Of a DNA stretch of 64,000 bases, positions 57,800-64,000 are shown piece by piece; the first letter of the stretch is position 1, and every line of letters starts with the position of its first letter. The stretch comes from Actinacidiphila paucisporea (lineage in GTDB: Bacteria; Actinomycetota; Actinomycetes; Streptomycetales; Streptomycetaceae), in contig NZ_FRBI01000014.1 in NCBI RefSeq assembly GCF_900142575.1, positions 124,001 through 188,000 on the forward strand, read 5' to 3'. Below the pieces are notes generated by a model. It was not told the DNA's origin, ran no database searches, and was given only the letters and a program-made list of their open reading frames with translations. Both the position numbers and the translations under genes were made by a program.

Positions 57800-59011
57800 T
57801 CAGGCGGGGCCGTTCCACTGGCAGAACAGGACGGTGGCGTCGTCCTCCAGCCGGCCCTCGTGGTAGTCGAGGAGCGCGTGGATGAGGCGGCGCAGCATCT
57901 CGGAGACGGGCAGGCCGCCGGCGTGGTGGCGGACGACGTAGTCCGTGAAGCGCTCCAGGCCGAATTCCGTCCCGTCGTGGCCGCGGGCCTCGGTGATGCC
58001 GTCGGTGTGCAGAAGGAGCCGGTCGCCGGGTTCCAGCTGGTCGTGGCAGACCGTGACCGGCAGGCCCAGTGCCGCGCCCATCGGTCCCGCGGGCGGGCAG
58101 TGGGTGCTGGTCGCCCAGCGCCCGCCGCGGATGATGACCGGCAGGTGATGGCCGCGGTTCACCCACGTCAGGAGGCCGGTGTTCAGATCGAGGTCGGCCA
58201 GGATGCCGGTGGCGTAGCGGGTGTGCCCGAACTGGCCGACGAGCATCTGCTCGATCGCCTGGCTGGCCTCGGCGATGCCCGCGCCCTGCCGGCGCTGGTT
58301 GCGGCTGGTGGCCATGGCGAGGCTCGCGGTCAGCCCGGCGGCGGTGTCGTGGCCCATGGCGTCGAAGATCGCCAGGTGCGCGGTGTCGCCGGCAACCGCG
58401 TAGTCGAAGCCGTCGCCCGCGACCTGGTAGGCGGGCTCCATGGCGGCGCTGATGGTGACCCGGTCGTTGGCGAAGGCCATCGGCGGCATCAGCGTCCACT
58501 GCATCTCCGCCGACACGCGCATCTCCCGGGTGCGGGCCAGCCGGGCGTAGGAGTCGCTGTTGCTCCGTTTGGAGACGAGCAGCAGCCCGACCATCGATGC
58601 CAGCGCCTCGCCGGCCGCCACGCGGTCCTGTGCCCCTCGGTCCGTTTCTCCACAGCCGCCGCTGTCCCGGTGCAGGCCCAGCACGCCGAGGCGCTCGGTG
58701 CCGTCCAAGACCGGTGCCCACAGGTCCTGCCCGTCGCCACTGGCCAGGGTCTGCGTGCTCTGGTAGGACCGACCGGCCAGCGTGGTGTCGATTCGCAGCT
58801 CCTGGCCGCCCTCACCGGCGTTCAGGCCGCGCCCGGTGACCTCGCGCAGCACATCCTGCTGGAGATCCACCACGAACAGCCGCGCGCCGGAGAACCCCGA
58901 CCGCGCCGCCGTGTCCTCCATCATGCCGGGCAACTGCTCGAACGTCGCCCGGTGGCTGACCCGGAGGAGGTCCGCCAGCACTCCTTCCAGGCCGTGGTGC
59001 GCGGAAGTCAT
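57800..59011 (-). CDS. GAF and PP2C (SpoIIE-like) phosphatase
   Basis: The 403-residue protein has an N-terminal GAF domain (about 15-170, VVDLQQDVLREVTGRG) and a PP2C-type serine phosphatase domain (about 190-400). Metal-binding Asp residues are in VAGDGFDYAVAG, AIFDAMGHDTAAGL and RLLLHTDGITEARG. Such RsbU/SpoIIE-like enzymes remove phosphate from STAS antagonists and so free a sigma factor. STAS and RsbW-like genes are in this window. ATG at 59011 is used. Confidence 0.9.
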   Translation of the reverse strand: MTSAHHGLEGVLADLLRVSHRATFEQLPGMMEDTAARSGFSGARLFVVDLQQDVLREVTGRGLNAGEGGQELRIDTTLAGRSYQSTQTLASGDGQDLWAPVLDGTERLGVLGLHRDSGGCGETDRGAQDRVAAGEALASMVGLLLVSKRSNSDSYARLARTREMRVSAEMQWTLMPPMAFANDRVTISAAMEPAYQVAGDGFDYAVAGDTAHLAIFDAMGHDTAAGLTASLAMATSRNQRRQGAGIAEASQAIEQMLVGQFGHTRYATGILADLDLNTGLLTWVNRGHHLPVIIRGGRWATSTHCPPAGPMGAALGLPVTVCHDQLEPGDRLLLHTDGITEARGHDGTEFGLERFTDYVVRHHAGGLPVSEMLRRLIHALLDYHEGRLEDDATVLFCQWNGPA

Positions 59012-59335
59012 GACACCTCCGCCTCCTCCCTGCGTCCGTGCCCGCGGAGCGGTCCGCGGGTCGTCGGCGAAGCCCTGGACGTCCGGGGTGCGCCGCGCGG
59101 CACGCCCCGTCCCGAACCGGGACGACGAGGCGCTGACCGCTGCTTCCCACCTCTTCTACCCCGTCTCACCGGAGTAGGGCCTGTCGATCGAGACGAGGGG
59201 CGGTCGACGTCACGTCGGCCGCCCCCTCCCCTTCCCGGTCCCCACCCCGCCGTGAGCCGTTGGTACGGGGGCCTGCTCAGGAACGACACCCCCTGAGACG
59301 CTCCCCTCCCCAGCTCCCCCGGCAGCGTCAGGCAC
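59012..59335. other. 324-bp intergenic region
   Basis: No gene is seen. GGGGCGG (59197-59203) can pair with CCGCCCC (59219-59225) after the membrane protein gene on the minus strand. Confidence 0.4.
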
Positions 59336-60634
59336 TCAGAAGTGGTGGCTCCGGAGGTCGCCCAGGAGGACGTCGAGTTGCTTCTCCTGTTCGGCGGCGG
59401 GGGCCGGTTTGATGTTGCCGTGGTCGATGGCGTAGGCCTCGAGGACCGCGTCCATCTGGTTGTCGAGCAGGGTCCAGGTGGTGTTGTTCACCGCCTGCAG
59501 GGAGGTGGTGTCGGCGTCCCAGTCGTCGCGCATCGTCTGCACGGTGGCGTGGGAGGCCGCGGCCGTCCCGGCGCGGTCCTGGGTGATCGCCTTCTGGGCG
59601 AGGCTCTCGTACTTCGCGACCGCGGCGGCGGTCTGCGGGGCGGTCAGTGCCGCCTTCTTGCAGGCCGGCAACGTCTCGCTCTGGCCGGTCGGGTCGCAGG
59701 TGACGTGCGGCTGGTTGTGGGCCCAGATCATCAGCGCGACGGTGGCGGCGGCGATCGCGCCGAAGGCGCCCAGCGCGATGCGCTCCTTGCGCGCGTTGGT
59801 GGTGACGGACGGCTGGTGGGTGATCTCGTGGGTTTCTGCGACATCGCTGCGGCTGATCGACAGGTAGATGACCGTCGCCAGGATGGCGCTGAGGAAGATC
59901 AGGCTGGTGGCGAAGGTGCCCAGGCCCAACCCGACGGGCTCGCCGGGGCTGGTCGCGGTCTTCGGCGAGGCGAGCCAGTCACCGATGTTGGCGCCGAGCG
60001 GGCGGGTGAGGATGTAGGCCAGCCAGAACGCGAGGACCGGGTTGGCGCCGAACCTCCACAGCGCGGTGATCGACGCGATGAGGCCCAGGGGCAGCAGCAC
60101 CGACTGCGCGGGCGTCCAGCTGGTCAGCTCCAGCGTCCAGTCCCCGGTGGCGGTGCCCAGCGCGAACGTCACCAGGACGGTCAGCCAGTAGAACGCCTCA
60201 CGCGGGAAGGTCGTGATGCTGTGGATCGACAGGGTCCGCTCGCGCAGCCACCAGACACCGAAGACGACGGCCAGCAGGACCGAGAACACCGTCGAGCTCA
60301 GCCACAGCGGGACGTGGAGCTGATCGGTGAGCATGTCGGTGTACAGGGTGCCTGCGACACTGACTACGACCACTGTGAGCCAGTAGGGGAACGGGCTGTA
60401 GCGCCTGGTGCGGAACTGCCAGGTCAGCACGACCACGAATACCGCGGTGAACAGCAGCATCGTGTTGGTCAGACCGAAGCCCAGGGTGGTGTTGATGTAG
60501 TCGGCGAAACTCTCGCCGACGGTCGTGCAGAGGATCTTGATGATCCAGAACCAGACCGTGACCTCGGGCACCTTGTTCAGCAGGCGGCTTCCCGTAGCGC
60601 CCCGCTCGGTCACGGTAGTCGTGGGAGTTGTCAT
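59336..60634 (-). CDS. Membrane protein of the COG4705/DUF347 type
   Basis: The 432-residue protein has about eight membrane segments and the repeated core KVPEVTVWFWIIKILCTTVG followed by ESFADYINTTLGFG, typical of COG4705 membrane proteins linked with metal or stress regulation. The last 160 residues form an extracytoplasmic region with two Cys. The ATG at 60634 has no ribosome site. A TAGTCT hexamer ends six bases before it, so the mRNA is probably leaderless. A 26-bp dyad overlaps the promoter. Confidence 0.78.
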   Translation of the reverse strand: MTTPTTTVTERGATGSRLLNKVPEVTVWFWIIKILCTTVGESFADYINTTLGFGLTNTMLLFTAVFVVVLTWQFRTRRYSPFPYWLTVVVVSVAGTLYTDMLTDQLHVPLWLSSTVFSVLLAVVFGVWWLRERTLSIHSITTFPREAFYWLTVLVTFALGTATGDWTLELTSWTPAQSVLLPLGLIASITALWRFGANPVLAFWLAYILTRPLGANIGDWLASPKTATSPGEPVGLGLGTFATSLIFLSAILATVIYLSISRSDVAETHEITHQPSVTTNARKERIALGAFGAIAAATVALMIWAHNQPHVTCDPTGQSETLPACKKAALTAPQTAAAVAKYESLAQKAITQDRAGTAAASHATVQTMRDDWDADTTSLQAVNNTTWTLLDNQMDAVLEAYAIDHGNIKPAPAAEQEKQLDVLLGDLRSHHF

Positions 60635-60644
60635 GCCGCGAGAC

Positions 60645-60670
60645 TAGCGTCTACAGCGCTGTAGTCGCTA
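60645..60670. promoter_or_regulatory. 26-bp operator-like dyad, CTACAGCGCTGTAG core
   Basis: The dyad has a perfect 14-bp core (60651-60664) and outer arms TAGCG/CGCTA with one mismatch. It covers the expected -35 to -10 interval of the minus-strand promoter and shares TAGTCT with it. TACA...TGTA spacing is reminiscent of CopY/BlaI-type operators, which is only a suggestion. Confidence 0.65.
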
Positions 60671-60775
60671 ACGTCGCAGGGAGATTGACCACCGCGTGCA
60701 CCCGCGTGGGCCACTTGCCGGTGACCCAGCACTTTGGTGCACAGCAGAACGTCGCCGAGCGCGGAACCACCGGGC

Positions 60776-60805
60776 TTGTTAGGTAAGGCTTCGCTCAATT
60801 AAGGT
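60776..60805 (+). promoter_or_regulatory. Promoter TTGTTA-N18-TAAGGT with iron-box-like site
   Basis: TTAGGTAAGGCTTCGCTCA (60779-60797) matches the IdeR/DmdR consensus TTAGGTTAGGCTAACCTAA at 14 of 19 positions. It overlaps the -35 TTGTTA (60776-60781) and most of the spacer before TAAGGT (60800-60805). The ZIP gene starts 48 bases after the -10. Confidence 0.55.
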
Positions 60806-60853
60806 CTCATCCACCCTGCCGTCCCCACGCTGCCCTCCGCTCGGAGCACACCC

Positions 60854-61678
60854 ATGTCGTCGTCCCAGATCGCCTTGCTCGGCGCCATCGCCGGCTTCAC
60901 CATCTACCTCGGCCTGCCCATAGGCAGACTCCGCAACCCGGCGCCGCGGCTGAGGGCCGGCCTCAACGCGGTCGCCATCGGCATCCTGGTCTTCCTTGTC
61001 TGGGACGTGCTCAGTGCGGCCTGGGAACCCACCGACGCCGCGCTCAGTGACCACCACTGGGGAACCGCGATCAGCGGCGGCACTGTCCTGGCCGCCGGAC
61101 TGGCGCTCGGCCTTGCCGGACTCGTCTACTGGGACCGCTTCATGGCCCGCCGCAAGCGCCCCGGCCTCTCCGAGGGCCCCGGCGCCGCCGCGGTCAGCGA
61201 GCTGGCCCAGCCGACGCGCTCCAAGGCCGGCAGCCTCGCGCTGATGATCGCCACCGGCATCGGCCTGCACAATTTCGCCGAGGGCCTGGCCATCGGCAAC
61301 TCCGCCGCCACCGGTGAGATCTCGCTGGCCGTGCTGCTGATCATCGGATTCGGCCTGCACAACGCCACCGAAGGCTTCGGCATCGTCGCCCCGCTCGCCG
61401 CCGAAGGCGAACGCCCGTCCTGGCGCACCCTGGCCCTGCTCGGCCTCATCGGCGGCGGCCCCACCTTCGCCGGAACCCTGACCGGCCAGCACCTGGTCAA
61501 CGACACCCTGTCGATCGCCTTCCTGGGACTGGCCGCGGGCTCCATCCTCTACGTCGTCATCGAACTGCTCGCCGTCGCCCGTCGCGCCGCCCTCAAAGAA
61601 CTCACCACCTGGATGATCCTGCTCGGCCTGCTGCTCGGCTTCGCGACCGACGCCGTCGTCACCGCCGCCGGCGTATGA
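60854..61678 (+). CDS. ZIP-family metal transporter
   Basis: The 274-residue protein has eight membrane segments. The metal path is marked by GIGLHNFAEGLAIGNSAATG and FGLHNATEGFGIVAPL, the ZIP hallmark in segments 4 and 5. ZIP proteins import divalent metals such as zinc, iron or manganese. The long cytoplasmic loop between segments 3 and 4 lacks a His tract. The iron-box-like site upstream points toward iron. Start ATG at 60854. Confidence 0.88.
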   Translation: MSSSQIALLGAIAGFTIYLGLPIGRLRNPAPRLRAGLNAVAIGILVFLVWDVLSAAWEPTDAALSDHHWGTAISGGTVLAAGLALGLAGLVYWDRFMARRKRPGLSEGPGAAAVSELAQPTRSKAGSLALMIATGIGLHNFAEGLAIGNSAATGEISLAVLLIIGFGLHNATEGFGIVAPLAAEGERPSWRTLALLGLIGGGPTFAGTLTGQHLVNDTLSIAFLGLAAGSILYVVIELLAVARRAALKELTTWMILLGLLLGFATDAVVTAAGV

Positions 61679-62130
61679 CCTCCACGCCCATGGCATCCGG
61701 CGGAAACCCCTCCTCGGCGGCCCTGCCGGCCGAATGACCCATGCCGCCTGGCCGAGCCGCGCCGCAGCGCACACAGGTGAAGCGCAGGTGTGGATCACCG
61801 GGCCCTCGCCGGCGGCCGGACCATCCGTCCGCGGACATCGGCGACCTCGCCTCGTCGGTGCGCCGACGCGTGCGTGCCCGCCGTGGCCGACTCTTCCGCA
61901 CCGGCCGGCGGGAACCACTCGACGCGCCGTCCACGGCTGCTCAAGGCCCTGGTGGCGAGGCCGCTTCCCCAGATTCTACATCGTGTAGTAGTTTCGAATC
62001 CGTTGTCCCGCCGCAGGACCCAGTGCCCTCGCACGCCGGACCGCAGCTTCCTCGCGCTCCGGGAGCAGGACCTCGCGGACGAGCCAGAAGCGACTCCTTT
62101 CTGCCCTCGCCCGCATGGAGGCCGTCAGCC
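61679..62130. other. 452-bp intergenic region
   Basis: No gene is recognisable. It contains the CTACA-TCG-TGTAG dyad over a possible -10 and the ribosome site GGAGG before 62131. Confidence 0.5.
61976..61994 (+). promoter_or_regulatory. CTACA-N3-TGTAG dyad beside a TAGTTT -10
   Basis: CTACA (61976-61980) and TGTAG (61984-61988) flank three bases. TAGTTT (61989-61994) begins at once after. The half-sites equal those of the dyad at 60651, but spacing is three instead of four. Confidence 0.4.
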
Positions 62131-63462
62131 GTGCCAGTCAACGTCATACCGGCGCCGCCCGGCCCCGCCCGGCCGCGGATCGTGATCATCTCGGCAGGGG
62201 TGGGCGCGGGCCACGACGGTGCCGCCGACCAGCTCGCCGAGCGGCTGCTCGACGACGGTTTCACTGTGGACAGGCACGACTTCCTCGACCTGTTGCCGGG
62301 GCGGTTGGGCGCGGCGCTGGCCGGCACCTACCATCGGCTGCTGGTCCGCGCACCGGGCGGCTACCAGCGCATCTACGCTGCCACCGAGCGCGGTTCGCGA
62401 CCCGGTCCTGCCGTCGCGGCGCTGCTGCGGACGGCCCGCAGGCGGATGCTGCGGGCGATACCGCAGGACACAGCCGCCGTGGTCTCCACATACCCCGCCG
62501 CCAGCCAGGTGCTCGGTGCGCTGCGGCGGCGCGGCGAACTGGCAGTGCCCGCTGTGACATATCTGACCGACTTCTCGGTGCACGCCCTGTGGGTGGCTCC
62601 CGGCGTCGATGTGCACCTGGCAGCGCATCAGGTGCCTGCCCGGCAGGCGGCGGCACTGAACGCCGCCGGGGTCCGGGTGTGCGCCCCGGTGGTGGGCCGC
62701 GGGTTCGGCCCGGCGTCGGCGACGCAACGGCCGGCGGCACGTACGGCTTTCGGCCTGCCCGAGGACGTACCGCTCGCGCTGCTCGTGGCGGGCTCCTGGG
62801 GTGTGGGCGCGGTCGAGCAGGCGGCGGCCGACCTGCGGGACTGCGGAGCAGCCGTGCCGGTCGTGGTGTGCGGGCGCAACGAGCGGTTGGCCGACCGCCT
62901 GCGCGCGCAGGGCTTCGCCCATGTGCACGAGTGGGTGGCCGACATGCCGGGGCTGATGCGCGCCTGCGACGTACTGGTGCAGAACGCGGGCGGTCTGACG
63001 TCGCTCGAGGCCTTCGCCGCCGGGCTTCCCGTGCTCAGTTACCGCTGCATACCCGGCCATGGACAGACCAATGCCGCCGCCCTCGCCGAGGCGGGGCTGG
63101 CGCCCTGGGTGAAGGATCCGGATGCCCTTGCCCCGGCCCTGCGTGACCTGCTGCGCGGCGGTGGTGCGGGCCGTGCGCTCTTCCGTGACGGCGTCTGCGC
63201 CGCGGCGGCGGTCGCCGAGGTCGCCAGGGGCAAAGTCCCCGTGCCGGTACCGGTTGCGCCGACACCCCGAACGCTGCCGCGCCGCAAGTCTCCGGGACGT
63301 CCCCTGCCACGCCCCGCAGCGCTTCGCGGGGTGCGGGCCCTCGCGCTGACCGCCGCGCTGACCGTACTGCTGGGGATCGGAGCCCCGCTGGGCGAGGCGT
63401 ACGGGGACTCCCCCGGCCACTTCGCCTCGCTCGCCCACTTCCTGGACGGAGACCCGCGATGA
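62131..63462 (+). CDS. MGDG-synthase-like / UgtP-like glycolipid glycosyltransferase
   Basis: The 443-residue GT28-type GT-B protein has RIVIISAGVGAGHDGAADQL at the start (MGDG synthase N-domain) and LVQNAGGLTSLEAFAAGLPV in the donor site. Relatives put galactose or glucose on diacylglycerol. A C-terminal hydrophobic segment at about 400-420 suggests membrane attachment. GTG at 62131 follows GGAGG. Its stop overlaps the deacetylase start (ATGA). Confidence 0.82.
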   Translation: MPVNVIPAPPGPARPRIVIISAGVGAGHDGAADQLAERLLDDGFTVDRHDFLDLLPGRLGAALAGTYHRLLVRAPGGYQRIYAATERGSRPGPAVAALLRTARRRMLRAIPQDTAAVVSTYPAASQVLGALRRRGELAVPAVTYLTDFSVHALWVAPGVDVHLAAHQVPARQAAALNAAGVRVCAPVVGRGFGPASATQRPAARTAFGLPEDVPLALLVAGSWGVGAVEQAAADLRDCGAAVPVVVCGRNERLADRLRAQGFAHVHEWVADMPGLMRACDVLVQNAGGLTSLEAFAAGLPVLSYRCIPGHGQTNAAALAEAGLAPWVKDPDALAPALRDLLRGGGAGRALFRDGVCAAAAVAEVARGKVPVPVPVAPTPRTLPRRKSPGRPLPRPAALRGVRALALTAALTVLLGIGAPLGEAYGDSPGHFASLAHFLDGDPR

Positions 63463-64000
63463 CCCTGCGCCCCGTACTGCGCACAGTGCTGCGCGCGTCG
63501 GCCGTGGCACTGCCCGCCGTCGCCGCCGTACAGGCCGGTCCTGTCGTCAGTACCTTCGGTCCGCTGCGCAACCGGCTGATGCCGCGCCTGGCCGGCCGCG
63601 GGCACAGCGGACATGTCGCGCTCACCTTCGACGACGGGCCCGACCACCTCTCGACGCCGCACTTCCTGCGGCTGCTCGACGACCGCGGGCTCCGGGCGAC
63701 GTTCTTCCTGCTCGGCTCGATGGCGGTGCGCTCCCCCGGGCTCGTACGCGAGATGTCGCAGGCAGGGCACGAGATCGCCGTGCACGGCTGGGCCCACCGC
63801 CCGCTGCTGACGCGCGGCCCGAGGTCCACCCATGACGACCTGGCACGCGCACGGGACCTGATCGGCGACCTGACCGGCGTAGCGCCGCAGCTTTTCCGGC
63901 CGCCCTACGGAGTCATGACCGGCGCGACCCATCTGGCGTGCGGGCGGCTCGGCCTCACTCCGGTGCTGTGGACCGCGTGGGGCAGGGACTGGCGGGCGCG
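63459..64000 (+). CDS. Polysaccharide deacetylase (NodB homology), 3' end beyond window
   Basis: About 180 residues are visible. A hydrophobic N-terminus (VLRTVLRASAVALPAVAAVQ) may be a membrane anchor or signal. The NodB domain has HVALTFDDGPDHLSTPHFLR (the metal Asp), HEIAVHGWAHRPLL (the two His) and QLFRPPYGVMTG. NodB enzymes remove N-acetyl groups from glycans such as peptidoglycan or chitin-like chains. Coupled to the glycosyltransferase, so the pair probably modifies a surface polymer or glycolipid. Confidence 0.86.
   Translation, partial: MTLRPVLRTVLRASAVALPAVAAVQAGPVVSTFGPLRNRLMPRLAGRGHSGHVALTFDDGPDHLSTPHFLRLLDDRGLRATFFLLGSMAVRSPGLVREMSQAGHEIAVHGWAHRPLLTRGPRSTHDDLARARDLIGDLTGVAPQLFRPPYGVMTGATHLACGRLGLTPVLWTAWGRDWRA

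Noticed and set aside
1-64000. tRNA, rRNA, integrase, transposase or attachment sites
   Set aside because: None was recognised on either strand, so the plastic region at 22.8-36 kb is not obviously a mobile element.

Overview
The window is very GC-rich, GTG starts are frequent and many neighbouring genes overlap by four bases. It carries an SsgA-like protein, a small LPFR-motif protein, two SigB-type sigma factors and several GAF/ANTAR, STAS and kinase-type anti-sigma regulators. Together these point to Streptomyces or a close streptomycete, probably outside the conserved chromosome core. I saw no rRNA, tRNA, CRISPR array or intact insertion sequence.

Layout. 1-8.4 kb holds scattered housekeeping and accessory genes: a MazG-like hydrolase coupled to an ATPase, DUF1697, an LCAT-like esterase, a YciO/Sua5-like protein, a Tat-exported cholesterol oxidase and a GAF/ANTAR regulator. 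8.7-9.7 kb holds two damaged GAF genes. 9.9-22.4 kb is one tightly packed 12-gene minus-strand operon. It encodes ADP-heptose synthesis (gmhA, hldE, gmhB), two GT9 heptosyltransferase-like enzymes, five further glycosyltransferases, a NodU-type carbamoyltransferase and a UDP-sugar epimerase/decarboxylase. It probably makes a heptose-containing, carbamoylated surface glycan.

22.8-36.4 kb is a stress and sigma-factor neighbourhood full of gene remnants. Intact genes include two SigB-type sigma factors, two STAS proteins, an anti-sigma kinase, GAF/ANTAR proteins, hemerythrin, CBS, DUF1360, a permease and an SsgA-like protein. Remnants include topoisomerase IB, UdgX, a VOC protein, a STAS protein and a GAF protein. 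Two short sequences recur here in front of functionally related genes. GGTCAGGAAGCGGCC lies before three STAS genes or remnants. GTGCTTCGGAC-N3-AGGCAC lies before both sigma factors and the ssgA-like gene.

36.5-41.8 kb encodes a three-subunit formate dehydrogenase-like complex whose catalytic residue is Cys, not Sec. 42-47.8 kb has YihY, an SDR, a zinc alcohol dehydrogenase and a large catalase. 48-51.4 kb has an ATP-grasp peptide-ligase-like protein preceded by a coupled 25-codon ORF. It converges on a methyltransferase/CDGSH/heme-oxygenase-like iron enzyme operon. 51.8-57.6 kb carries an LPFR protein, a carboxylate-amine ligase, stress-type enzymes and a DUF2243/CtaG-like membrane pair. 57.8-64 kb carries a GAF/PP2C phosphatase, a membrane protein with an operator over an apparent leaderless promoter, a ZIP transporter behind an iron-box-like site, and a glycolipid glycosyltransferase coupled to a polysaccharide deacetylase that runs off the end.

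Five sites fit GNNT-N14/15-GGGTAC/T, the promoter form known for Streptomyces SigB. They precede hemerythrin, a GAF/ANTAR gene, catalase, an SDR and the DUF2243 operon. This suggests that much of the right two thirds of the window belongs to a general-stress regulon.
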